Origin: Pseudomicrostroma phylloplanum
Taxonomy: Eukaryota; Basidiomycota; Exobasidiomycetes; Microstromatales
DNA: 64,000 nt
NCBI GenBank assembly: GCA_039545275.1
Contig: BCHS01000003.1
Location: 558,001-622,000 of the forward strand
Direction of reading: 5' to 3'
Below the pieces are notes generated by a model. That model had not been told where the DNA came from. It did not search any database and saw only the letters and a program-made list of their open reading frames with translations. Each line of letters starts with the position of its first letter. The stretch's first letter is position 1. Below are positions 22,983-32,915 of the stretch, piece by piece. A program made the translations under genes and the position numbers.

Positions 22983-23942
22983 ATGTCCTCTTGGCGTCGG
23001 ACCGCTCTGAGCAAGATCGGTCGAGGTGGAAGTCGAGGGGGTGGCCCCAGCACACGGACTACCAGCGGCGCCAGTGATGCATACATTGCTGTCGTAGCCT
23101 ACCTTCTGCCAGTCGCATCTAACGCTGCTGCACAGCCAAGGGTGGAATCAGATCCACCACGTAGTGCCGTCGTCTTCGATGGTGCTCATGGTCATACCGA
23201 GGCGGAGACCCGCGCATACGAAGATTGGTATGAACAGCTGCAAGGTGTGAGGAGGCAATGGGACGATGCCTTCCCGCGCTGGAGCCCACACATCACCCTC
23301 ATCCCGCCCTTTGTCGTACCCAAGGACCCTCCCAATCAGCTAGACGCCATCGCTGGCAAAATCAGGACAGTGTGCGAGCGGAAGTCGAGCTTCAGACTGG
23401 CTCTGGATGACTGTGGTCGCTTCAAGCTGCGAGCGTACAGCAATATACATCTTCGACCATCTCTGGCCCAGGGGCGAACGCAGGGCAAGGATACGATTGA
23501 CAGAGCCAGTGAAGCAAGAGGAAGATCAGAGCTGATGGCGTTACAAGGAGAGCTTCAGGCGGCTCTGCCCGCAGCCAGTACCAATAAGCGGGGAAAAGAT
23601 GACGGTAGAGGAAGGGGCCAGCAGCGAGGGAGGGGTAGCAGTGCACAAGGTGCAACGGGTACGCAAGGACAGCAGCGACAACCTCGGTCCTTCAATCCTC
23701 ACGTCTCTCTTGGTCAAGCTCGCAACCGAGAAGAGATCGATGAGCTGACCGACGCTGGCCGCAGATTGAGCAGTGGCTACCTGAGTGGGGATCGCGCCGA
23801 AGGTGTGACGGAAGATGGTCCGAAGCCGAAGATTGAGCTACCAGTGCAAGAAGTGATGCTACTGTATTTTCCTCAGAGCCAGGGCGGTCCCTACAGCATC
23901 TGGCAGCGATTCGAGCTGTCAGGACTTCCGGCAATGCCCTGA
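22983..23942 (+). CDS. 2H phosphoesterase-superfamily protein
   Basis: Single-exon protein of 319 residues; the start is the ATG at 22983 (MSSWRRTALSKIG). Two histidine motifs spaced about 135 residues apart define the 2H fold: HITLIPPFV near residue 103 and HVSLGQ near residue 239. Superfamily members open or make 2',3'-cyclic or 2'-5' phosphodiester bonds in RNA or nucleotides. The segment between the motifs carries an insert of Lys, Arg, Gly and Gln (GRGRGQQRGRGSS), an RGG-like patch that suggests RNA binding. The Arg-rich N-terminus could be a targeting sequence. The substrate cannot be told from sequence; tRNA-splicing or cyclic-phosphate end processing are options. Confidence 0.78.
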   Translation: MSSWRRTALSKIGRGGSRGGGPSTRTTSGASDAYIAVVAYLLPVASNAAAQPRVESDPPRSAVVFDGAHGHTEAETRAYEDWYEQLQGVRRQWDDAFPRWSPHITLIPPFVVPKDPPNQLDAIAGKIRTVCERKSSFRLALDDCGRFKLRAYSNIHLRPSLAQGRTQGKDTIDRASEARGRSELMALQGELQAALPAASTNKRGKDDGRGRGQQRGRGSSAQGATGTQGQQRQPRSFNPHVSLGQARNREEIDELTDAGRRLSSGYLSGDRAEGVTEDGPKPKIELPVQEVMLLYFPQSQGGPYSIWQRFELSGLPAMP

Positions 23943-25031
23943 GAAAGGGGTTGCGGTGCATACCGTCTTCAGCGTCCGCCTCGCTTAGCCGTTACACAAT
24001 CACCACCGGTGGCTCAAGCCTCGATGATCCTACGCCGCCTTCTTCGTCTTACCCTCCCCCACTGTTCCTCCGGCATCCGAGTCTGCCGGTGTGGATGAGC
24101 GATACCGGACTTCTTCAGCATGACTGTGCGCTACCCGTATTGCTTTTCAAAAGACGACGAAGGGCGACTACCAGATGCGTTCAAGTCGATTTCATACCCA
24201 GAAGCTGTCTCTTTCCCCGATTCTGCCCCGGCAACGGGAGGCTGGCCGTCTGGAGTTGGGCTGGCTGTTCTGACTGGCGGCGTGTCTGGCTGTGGCTGTC
24301 TGTGCCTTCAAGCTCCGGGCGCCTCGCGGTTTTCTCTTTTGACTTCCTGGGCCCCTTGCTCGGAGCGGAGGTCGAGGTGCAGCAAAGGCGACAGGTGGGG
24401 CCATGCGCCGCCCCCCTTTCCCGATGTCCGCTCACCACACACGCACACACACATACACACACAGGGACACACGTACCTCGCCCCGCCTCGCCCCGCCTGC
24501 CCTGGTCGTGATCGATCGAGATCGTGCGTGCCTCCCTTCACCTTGACCTATCTGCCGTCCCGACTTGTGTTTCCTCTTCATCTCTTCAACCCCTCCTCCT
24601 CCTCCTCCTCTTCCTCCCTCGTTGTAACGGCAACCCTTCTTGGTCGTCTCCATTCCTTGAGCGAAGCAGTAGCGTGCGTGTCTAACACAGCTTCTGGACC
24701 TCCCAAAGCCTAAAAGCCTAAAGGCCACTCGTCCTTCGCGTCCCTTTGCTCAACGCAAACCAACACAGCACGCAGCAAAGATCGGCTCTCCCTGCCAGCC
24801 CCCATTGACCTCCAACCGCAAACGACCATAGCAATCCTGCCAGCCGCAATGGTTGCAGAGCAATAAGACACGGCCCCACCATACGCAACAACCTACGCCC
24901 CCATGCACAGCGTCTGTGACGCATACATCTGACTGCACATCCAAGGAACCTCTAGGAGCCTCTAGACTTCTTCCACCTAACGCATACTCGATCACGTCTG
25001 ACGTCTCGCCATCCATATCTGCTTGGACGCC
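23943..25031. promoter_or_regulatory. Upstream region of the adenylate cyclase gene
   Basis: 1.1 kb without a supported gene. It holds a CA-rich tract (24432-24472) and a CTC-repeat pyrimidine tract (24592-24611), then A/C-rich DNA up to the ATG, typical of a long fungal promoter and leader. Confidence 0.45.
24432..24472. repeat. CA-rich microsatellite
   Basis: Interrupted ACAC tract on the + strand (GT on the other), about 450-600 bp upstream of the adenylate cyclase start. Confidence 0.7.
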
Positions 25032-28000
25032 ATGCAGAACAACTCGCCCTCTGGCACGTCGCGCACCACGCGCTGGGATGACATGCCGTCCCCAAAGTCA
25101 ACCTCCCCCCCTGGCCCAAGCCTGCCCGGCAAGCCCATCCCCGCTGCTGCTTTGGACTCGTCCTTGACAGGTGTACTCGGCGACTCTTCCGTTCGCCTCG
25201 ATAGCGCTCTCTCGAGCTCACCGTCTCGTCCGCCCATGGCTGGGAGGGTACTCTCGCACTATGGGTCCGTCAACCAGTATCAGCCTAGGGACAATCAGAG
25301 GCCCTCTTCAGTCCATCGCCAAGGCTCGAATCTCTCCTCCCCCGTTAAGAAGGCTTCAGATCTATCTTCCTCGGCGCAAAGTGAAGCTGCAGATGACCGC
25401 GGCATCGTCGAGAGTATCATAGATGAAGACGAGGATGCACTTGACATCAGCGGTGTTGGACTGCATGCCGGAGACCTCGCACCGGCAGGGGTGACTCCAT
25501 CGGAATCCTCACCGGCTTTGTCTACGCCTGCCCTAGGCGATGAGAGTGCTGGTACAAAACACGCTGATTCTTTCCAATGGGGTGGATCTCCTCTAGCAGC
25601 TCCGACAGAGGCCATCGTGCCTTGGGATTACATGGGGCACAACGACAATGGAGGTTCGGGCTCTGCACATCTCCCGGCCTCAGCAAGCTCGCCTCCAGTC
25701 CGCACTCCTCTTTACGAAAAGAGTGACCCCGTCGAGAACACAACCCGACATGCCTCGATGAATCTTTCCCCCACCAAGACGATGATCCCGCTTGATTCCC
25801 CTGGGCCATATGCTGGTCAGCAACGCTCCAGCTCCGCCGCTAATGGTCGATCCTCAAGCCTCACAGCTGCCGGCACTCCGGCTTTCAGCAACATGCCGGG
25901 TTCCAACAAGAAGCTCAAGAATCCATTTGCCTTCCTTCGCAAAAGGAGTTCCCATCTCCTGAGAGATGGAGATATGTCAGGTAGTGGCATCTCTTCAGGC
26001 TCCAATTTCGACTCACAGCGTAAAGCCAGCGCCGTGTCTGCTAGCTCACGCTACTCATCGCCACCGCCCTCGGCCACCGCTTCGCGTCCTGGCTCCTCTT
26101 CTCAGTCTCCTTCCATGGCCTTCTTTACGGGCCGTGGTAGTCTGGAAGGGTCTGCCCCCTCAGCGGTCCCTTCAGGTGCGGTGTCGGCGAAGGGCAGACC
26201 ACTCAACAAGGCCGGAGATATGCAGGCTCTCGGCATTGATGAAGAGGTTGAGTACGCCGAATATAGCATGGCTGGCAACGCATCAAACGGTCCTACGAAA
26301 GAGAAGAAGAGGAGGCTCGGGAGACCTCTCACTCGAGACAAGGAGGCACGACGAACCGGGTCTCATGATGACTTGATGGGCCTGACTGGGGCCATTCCGA
26401 GCGCATCAGCGAAGCGGACCAGCGAAGGAACAGCCAATAGCTCAAAGAAAGCATCGGTCGATGCAGGCCAGGAACAACAGGGCGAGATTGGGATGACCCT
26501 CGATATGAACTTCGACCAGATCGACGACATCGTTGACTCAACAGTCCACAGCAGTGGCGCTAGCGCTAATGTAGGCCCAAAGGACGAGCCGCTAAGCGAT
26601 GAAGCTTGGGGACAGCAGCATCAGCCTCCTGGCAAACTCTCACGTCCTGTCAGCCGGCATCAGTCCGGTGGGCACACTGTCGATGCACCTCTCGGGCTAC
26701 ACAAGACCCTAGCTGCGGACGCGGGAACTACGAGGGCGTCAGCACCCAACATCTCTCTCTCTGCTGTTGCATCTTCCAAGCGCAGCGCTAGCCCATCCTC
26801 TCCAGCTGGCCCTCTCGGTTATGGCGAATTCAACCGGGCTGGCCTCCGCAAAATCTCTTTTGCAGAAGTGCAGAAGCTGTCTCAGTGGGATGGCAAATCG
26901 GATCATCGAGGCAGAAGAAGCTCAGCCGTTTCACCTCTTGGTCTCGGCAGTCTGCCACCGCGCTCTACGGACCACTTCTCTGCGACGGCTATGCAAGCTA
27001 GCAGATGGAGCAATGTGAATGGATCGATCAGCGGCGACGGAGATGCGGCGGCAAGAGACCTTAGAAAAGCCTCGGCCATCAGTCGCACCAGTGCTAGAAG
27101 TGGGGTGTCGCCAAAGTCATCTGCCGCCAGCCTGGCCCTACCTCCGTCAGCAGAACTGTCCGAGACAACGGCCCACTGGTCCAAGCAAGGCTTTGCGGAT
27201 CCCAGTTACGAGTTTCCGCCCTCGGGCGTCTTAGCAGCGATGGCTGTCGATCTGGAGCAAAGAAAGGGGTCTGCCGGGTCCACCGGAACAGCGGGTAATG
27301 CCGCCTCGTCCTGGGCAGCGCCTGATTCATGGGCAGTCCAGACAGACAAGGCCGACGAGACCAATGCAGGCGACAACAGCAGCGACAACGACAGTCAGGA
27401 GGCAGAACAAACGCTGCGATCGCCTCAACAAAGTCGCAAGGGTTCGATTCTCAGCCTGGGCTGGTCTCGTCAGTCCGTCTCGTCTGGTGGCCACCCCATG
27501 GCAATGTCCAGAAGTAGAGGTAACAGTAGTGCCGGGGGCGATACTGATACAGCGTCGAGCAATGCTATGACCCCCAGTGCCTCGATGATGGGCGGTGACA
27601 CCAACGGCGACCTTGCTCATATCAGGGAGCAATCTAGCGTTGAGGCGCTGACACCTGCAGAGGATGACGGAAGCACCTCTCCCTCGATACTGTCACCAAT
27701 GTTGTCTCGCGGAGGGGTTCTCGCCAGCGCCGCCAACAATGGTGTCGATGCGGGTGATGCTGCTTCAAAGGGCGTCTTTGGTCGTGGAGGTAGACAACGG
27801 GCAGGTCCCCGTCCAAGCACTTCTGGGGCGGCCGGTACCTCCGCCAAGTCATCGATGTCGGCGCCAAACGCGGCAGAAGAGGCCGATGCTACGAGCCCTG
27901 CCAATGTCGGTGCCACAGCCTCGAAGAAGCCTGCCTGGGCAGCTCAATCCAATCAGCTGAACGCTGCGCTCGCACGCAACTACATCTTGAGGATCGACAC

Positions 28001-31000
28001 ACCCTTTGGCACTCGAACCGTTTCTGTGCCCCTCTTTGCCAACGCATCCGAGATACGATCGATCATTGCACGAAAGTCGGTGAGCGCCACAGGTGCGGTA
28101 GCTTACCGTCTCTTTGTCCGAGACAAGGGTTCGGAGAGACCGTTGGGAGAGTCTGAGAAGCCTGCTCTGTTGCAGAGAAGACGAATGGAGCAAGCCGGCT
28201 ACACCGAGGCTGATGGTCTGGAAACACTCGGGCGAGAAGACCACTCTTATCTTCTCAAGTTCGTCTATCGCCCTGATTCGGTCCCCAACTTCGACTCGGA
28301 ATCATTCGGCAACACTGAAGACAGATTTTCGCACCTCGACCTGTCCAACCGCAACATTGAAATGGTGCCGATCTTCGTCTACCGCCACGCAGATTGGATC
28401 AGTTTCCTCGATCTGTCCGCCAATCCCATGTCGGATCTGCCCACCGACTTCATACAGCTCTGCTCCAACCTGCGCACGCTTCGTCTGTCCGCCTTGACTC
28501 TCAAGAGGGTGCCCCAAAGTATCCGCAATTCGGAGACCCTGACGCATCTGGATCTCTCGAATAACCGCATCCCCGAATTGAATCACATCGCTCTTGATCA
28601 AGTACCTCAGCTTCGATCCCTTAAGATTCAGAACAATCGACTCGCGGAATTGCCACCTTATTTCAGTCGCATGAAGGCGCTCAAGCAGCTCAATATCTCC
28701 AACAATCGATTCGACGCATTCCCATCGGTCATATGCAGTCTTTCTGCTCTGTCGGATCTGGACATATCCTTCAACTCCATTCCCTCGCTCGATCCTGGAC
28801 TTGGAGATTTGAAGCAGCTAGAGTCGCTGATCATGGTCAGTAATTCTGTGGAAAGCCTGCCAGAGGCCATCAGTGGCTTGTCGAGTCTGCGCAAGATCGA
28901 TCTTCGGCGTAACGGCGTCCAAGATGTGTCGGCCTTGTTCCGCCTCGAGACACTGTCCGAAGCTCATTGCGAGCACAATTCCATCAAAGCACTGGATGCC
29001 GTGTTAGCTGGCAACCTGAGAAGTATCACTTTGGGCCACAATCCTTTGAGCAAGATGACGATTGCTACAAGTGCTAGGTCGCACCTTGTGAAGTTGGATC
29101 TCTCTGCAGCCAACTTGTCCAGATTGGACGATGATCTAATTGGTCACCTTCGCGCTCTCCGCGATCTGAACCTGGACGACAATCAGTTTCTATCACTACC
29201 AGACACACTTGGGCAACTCACAGAGCTTCAAGTGCTCAAGTGTACCAACAACCATCTTGCCAGTCTGCCTGAGTCGATTGGCTCATTGCACAATCTAAAA
29301 TGGCTCTTGGTCCACAATAACAATCTCAAGAGTCTTCCCAGCAGCATTTGGCAATGCGGCAAACTGGACACCATCAACGCCTCTTCGAATCTTCTCGAGA
29401 GCTTCCCACTGCCGCCCATATCCACAGAGAGCAGGGGCTCCGATCCGTCGTCGAAGCAGGCTGACGTCCCGGTTGCCTCTGCTGTGAGCCATACCTCCGC
29501 TGCTCTAATGGATCCGGTCGCTAGCAGAAAGGGATCGGTGATCTCTCTGAGCGCCGCTGCAAACGCGCCTTCAGGCAGAAAGCTACCGCCTCTTGTCTCG
29601 GCGCTCAAGAAGTTACGATTGGCAGACAATCGTCTCACCCACGACGTCCTCGACGTCCTCGGCTTCTTCGTCGAGGTCGAAGTACTGAACTTGAGCTTCA
29701 ACGAGATCTACGAAGTCCCTCAGATGTCACTCGCTAAGCTCACAAAGCTGAGAGAGCTGTATTTGAGTGGCAACAGTTTGACCAGTGTGCCCACAGACGA
29801 CTTGGTGTACATGAAGCGGCTCCGCATTCTGCACATTAATGCGAATCGTCTACTCACCCTGCCTGCGGAGTTGGGTCAATTGACTGATCTCGCCAACCTC
29901 GATGTCGGAAACAACACCCTCAAATACAACATTGCCAATTGGCAGTTTGACTGGAACTGGAACTCGAACCCAGGCCTGCGCTACCTCAATCTGTCTGGTA
30001 ACAAGCGTCTAGAGATCAAGACCAAGGTGACCGGAGTGACCGGTGGGCGCAAGACGGATGCAAGCGACTTCCAGCGTTTGCTCAACCTTCGAGTGCTCAG
30101 TTTGATCGATGTCACTGTCCTACTCCAGACGATGCCAGAGGAAAATGACAATCGAAGAGTCAGGACCTCCCTTTCACAGATCAACAACATGTCTTACGGA
30201 ATGTCAGACGCTTTGGGACGCTTCGACAACCTCAACGTGGTGGATGTAGTCATTCCGCAATTCCGCGGTGATATCAGGCAGTGCGTCTTTGGACTCTTCG
30301 AAGGCAGAGGGCATAGCTTGCAGAGCGGTAGTCGCATCGCCAAGTTCCTGAGCGACTGGGTGAAGAGCCGCATTGAGCGAGAGATGGCCGAGGCTTTGGC
30401 TCACAAAGAGGAAGAAGGTGTCGGTGATGACATCAGGTTGCCAGACCGTGATCAAGTAAGCGATATCCTGAGGAGAGCTTTCCTGCGGCTACAGCAAGAG
30501 TACGCCTTGCTGCTCATGGCTGAGACTACACGCAAAGCGGCGGAAGCGAAGGCAGCGGCATCGGCCAACGAGAGCAAAGCGGCTGCTCCTGCCATCGCGG
30601 CTTCTACTGCCAAAGGCCAGTGGCAAGCTGGCGCGGCTGGTGTCATTCTTTACATCGCCGATCGCACCCTGTATTGTGCCAACGTCGGAGACGCTCTTGC
30701 GGTCTTGTCACGAGCCGGCACTGCACAATCAGTCTCCACGCGACACAATCCCTTGGACCGACCAGGGACAGAGCGCATCCGCGCCTCAGAAGGTTGGGTC
30801 TCGCTGCGAGGATACGTCAACGACATGCTGGACGTGTCTCGCTCTTTCGGGTACTTCCACCTAAACCCTATCCTCACGGCTGCTCCAATGATTGCCTGTG
30901 TCGAGCTGGAAGATTCAGACGAATTTGTCATCGTGGCTAGTCGGGCTCTGTGGGAACACATGTCCTTCCAGACGGCGGTAGACATTGCCCGAACGGAGAG

Positions 31001-32513
31001 GGGAGACCTGATGATCGCTGCTCAGAAGCTCAGAGACTTTGCCATCTCCTATGGTGCTGAAGAGAGTATCATGGTCATGATCGTCGGAGTCGGCGACCTC
31101 TTCCAGAACCGCACTACTCCAGGCGGCACTCTGGACACATCGATGGACTACTTCAGGAAGGCGCACAATCGCAGGGAACGAGGTGCCAATCTGGTGGGAG
31201 ACCGTACCCTTGCGCGTCTGGAGCGAGAAGTAGCGCCTCCTGTCGGTCAGGTTGCCTTGGTCTTTACCGATATCAAGAACTCCACGAGTCTTTGGGAGAC
31301 CAACGGTGGAATGCACTCGGCAATGCGTCTCCACAACGTCCTTCTTCGAAGACAACTGCGAAGCGTTGGTGGTTACGAGGTCAAGACGGAAGGTGACGCT
31401 TTCATGGTCTCTTTCCCCACGGTCACCTCAGCTCTTCTGTGGTGCTTCAACTGCCAACTTGCCCTACTTCGAGAGGATTGGCCTCAAGAGATCCTTGAAT
31501 CCGAAGACGGCAAGGAGATTCTGGATGCATCAGGTGATGTCATCTATAGAGGTCTCTCGGTTCGAATGGGAGTGCACTGGGGTCGCCCAGTATGTGAGGC
31601 CGACCCCATCACACGAAGAATGGACTACTTCGGTCCCATGGTCAACAGGTCTGCCCGTGTCAGTGGAGCTGCCGACGGAGGTCAGATCATGGCTTCGAAG
31701 GACTTCATCAACGAGCTTACTAGCCTGCTTAGCGCTTTTGACGAGGCTGGTGGCAATGGTCAGGTGGATCTCGACGAGACAGACCTGACCATCGAAGAGG
31801 ATCACATGCGTCTGCTACCTTCCAACGTCAGAAGGGACGTCGTACTCCTCCGCCGTATGGGTTTCGGTATTTCCGAAGTCGGTGAACGAAAGCTCAAAGG
31901 TCTCGAGACGGCAGAGGTGCTCAATCTGGTCTACCCCAAGGCGTTGGCGGGACGAATGGCAACGCGTGAGGATGCGCCAGCTCCTCAGGTCTTCGAACCG
32001 ACGCTGTCCCTTCTCAGTATCGACGAGATCAAGGCTCTTGGCTTGATCTGTGTGCGACTGGAGGCATTGTCCAATGCTCAGCTCTGCCAGGGTCTGCTCA
32101 TCGAGGGCCCTTCGGACAGTACAAATGCAGGTCCTTTGGCGTCTGATGCCGCTAGCATCGCTTCTGCGTCGACGTTCAAGACGATTGCAGCGGCTACCAG
32201 CAATGCCAACGGCGACAACGGCGCTCCTAACGTGACAGCAACTGCGCTGACCTTGGTTCCCGCTGCGAGTCGTCAAAGGACGATGGAAGAGTACCTCGCG
32301 CGACGACCCGAGATGCTCTCCTTTGCCGTGCGCGACGATGCTACCGATGAGGAGCTGGCGGCGATTCTGCAACAGCTGGTCACGAGGACCTGCAACGCCC
32401 TCGCGATGATCATGATTCGTCTCCAGGTCTGCGCCGCGAGGAGGGAACTGCCCGCCGTGGATGCCCAGCAGATCATGGCCCTCGTGGCGCCCTTCCGCGA
32501 GCTGTTTGGATAG
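25032..32513 (+). CDS. UAC1: Adenylate cyclase (Uac1/Cyr1-type)
   Basis: Makes cAMP for protein kinase A, which controls dimorphism and virulence in smuts. Single exon, 2,493 residues. Order: long Ser-rich N-terminus; Ras-association domain about 980-1075 (YILRIDTPFGTRTVSVPLF); some 20 leucine-rich repeats about 1100-1690, broken by a Ser-rich insert at about 1460-1520; PP2C-like domain about 1720-2025; class III cyclase about 2070-2240; helical C-terminus. The cyclase has both metal aspartates (FTDIKNSTSLWE and KTEGDAFM), RMGVHWG and DYFGPMVNRSARV. The PP2C-like part has lost its metal ligands (EGRGHS for DGHGG, SRALWE for SDGLWD). The start ATG lies just after an in-frame TTG; no upstream ATG fits better. 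Confidence 0.95.
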   Translation: MQNNSPSGTSRTTRWDDMPSPKSTSPPGPSLPGKPIPAAALDSSLTGVLGDSSVRLDSALSSSPSRPPMAGRVLSHYGSVNQYQPRDNQRPSSVHRQGSNLSSPVKKASDLSSSAQSEAADDRGIVESIIDEDEDALDISGVGLHAGDLAPAGVTPSESSPALSTPALGDESAGTKHADSFQWGGSPLAAPTEAIVPWDYMGHNDNGGSGSAHLPASASSPPVRTPLYEKSDPVENTTRHASMNLSPTKTMIPLDSPGPYAGQQRSSSAANGRSSSLTAAGTPAFSNMPGSNKKLKNPFAFLRKRSSHLLRDGDMSGSGISSGSNFDSQRKASAVSASSRYSSPPPSATASRPGSSSQSPSMAFFTGRGSLEGSAPSAVPSGAVSAKGRPLNKAGDMQALGIDEEVEYAEYSMAGNASNGPTKEKKRRLGRPLTRDKEARRTGSHDDLMGLTGAIPSASAKRTSEGTANSSKKASVDAGQEQQGEIGMTLDMNFDQIDDIVDSTVHSSGASANVGPKDEPLSDEAWGQQHQPPGKLSRPVSRHQSGGHTVDAPLGLHKTLAADAGTTRASAPNISLSAVASSKRSASPSSPAGPLGYGEFNRAGLRKISFAEVQKLSQWDGKSDHRGRRSSAVSPLGLGSLPPRSTDHFSATAMQASRWSNVNGSISGDGDAAARDLRKASAISRTSARSGVSPKSSAASLALPPSAELSETTAHWSKQGFADPSYEFPPSGVLAAMAVDLEQRKGSAGSTGTAGNAASSWAAPDSWAVQTDKADETNAGDNSSDNDSQEAEQTLRSPQQSRKGSILSLGWSRQSVSSGGHPMAMSRSRGNSSAGGDTDTASSNAMTPSASMMGGDTNGDLAHIREQSSVEALTPAEDDGSTSPSILSPMLSRGGVLASAANNGVDAGDAASKGVFGRGGRQRAGPRPSTSGAAGTSAKSSMSAPNAAEEADATSPANVGATASKKPAWAAQSNQLNAALARNYILRIDTPFGTRTVSVPLFANASEIRSIIARKSVSATGAVAYRLFVRDKGSERPLGESEKPALLQRRRMEQAGYTEADGLETLGREDHSYLLKFVYRPDSVPNFDSESFGNTEDRFSHLDLSNRNIEMVPIFVYRHADWISFLDLSANPMSDLPTDFIQLCSNLRTLRLSALTLKRVPQSIRNSETLTHLDLSNNRIPELNHIALDQVPQLRSLKIQNNRLAELPPYFSRMKALKQLNISNNRFDAFPSVICSLSALSDLDISFNSIPSLDPGLGDLKQLESLIMVSNSVESLPEAISGLSSLRKIDLRRNGVQDVSALFRLETLSEAHCEHNSIKALDAVLAGNLRSITLGHNPLSKMTIATSARSHLVKLDLSAANLSRLDDDLIGHLRALRDLNLDDNQFLSLPDTLGQLTELQVLKCTNNHLASLPESIGSLHNLKWLLVHNNNLKSLPSSIWQCGKLDTINASSNLLESFPLPPISTESRGSDPSSKQADVPVASAVSHTSAALMDPVASRKGSVISLSAAANAPSGRKLPPLVSALKKLRLADNRLTHDVLDVLGFFVEVEVLNLSFNEIYEVPQMSLAKLTKLRELYLSGNSLTSVPTDDLVYMKRLRILHINANRLLTLPAELGQLTDLANLDVGNNTLKYNIANWQFDWNWNSNPGLRYLNLSGNKRLEIKTKVTGVTGGRKTDASDFQRLLNLRVLSLIDVTVLLQTMPEENDNRRVRTSLSQINNMSYGMSDALGRFDNLNVVDVVIPQFRGDIRQCVFGLFEGRGHSLQSGSRIAKFLSDWVKSRIEREMAEALAHKEEEGVGDDIRLPDRDQVSDILRRAFLRLQQEYALLLMAETTRKAAEAKAAASANESKAAAPAIAASTAKGQWQAGAAGVILYIADRTLYCANVGDALAVLSRAGTAQSVSTRHNPLDRPGTERIRASEGWVSLRGYVNDMLDVSRSFGYFHLNPILTAAPMIACVELEDSDEFVIVASRALWEHMSFQTAVDIARTERGDLMIAAQKLRDFAISYGAEESIMVMIVGVGDLFQNRTTPGGTLDTSMDYFRKAHNRRERGANLVGDRTLARLEREVAPPVGQVALVFTDIKNSTSLWETNGGMHSAMRLHNVLLRRQLRSVGGYEVKTEGDAFMVSFPTVTSALLWCFNCQLALLREDWPQEILESEDGKEILDASGDVIYRGLSVRMGVHWGRPVCEADPITRRMDYFGPMVNRSARVSGAADGGQIMASKDFINELTSLLSAFDEAGGNGQVDLDETDLTIEEDHMRLLPSNVRRDVVLLRRMGFGISEVGERKLKGLETAEVLNLVYPKALAGRMATREDAPAPQVFEPTLSLLSIDEIKALGLICVRLEALSNAQLCQGLLIEGPSDSTNAGPLASDAASIASASTFKTIAAATSNANGDNGAPNVTATALTLVPAASRQRTMEEYLARRPEMLSFAVRDDATDEELAAILQQLVTRTCNALAMIMIRLQVCAARRELPAVDAQQIMALVAPFRELFG

Positions 32514-32915
32514 GCGGCTCTGGAGTCAACGCATTTCCTCCCTCTGTTCTTGCCGCTTGCTTGCATATACTGTCTCATCGTACCCCTTATAGCTTGCCCC
32601 CACATCTGCCTCCTATCCCGCACATGTACATAGAAGGACTTTCTTCTTCTTCTTCTTCAAATTCTTCCTTTGCTTCATTTTCCCAATGCTTCGCTCTCCT
32701 TTTCTTAAGCAAATGACATGTACACTTCAGCCTGCATCCGCCGCCCTTTTTGCCTGATGTCGGACGTGGATGTGATAAAGGACCAGTGACATTGTGAATT
32801 GTGCAGGGAACGCGGAAGCTCTACTCTACTAATGCTTGTCGGGGGGCCGCTCCTGCCCTTCGTCATCTACTTCTCACGCGCCCCCTTCTACCTCTCTCTC
32901 TCTCTTCCTTACTTT
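32514..32915. other. Convergent spacer adenylate cyclase / GMP synthase
   Basis: About 400 bp holding both 3' UTRs. A short TTC repeat at 32640-32657 is the only structure seen. Confidence 0.4.
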
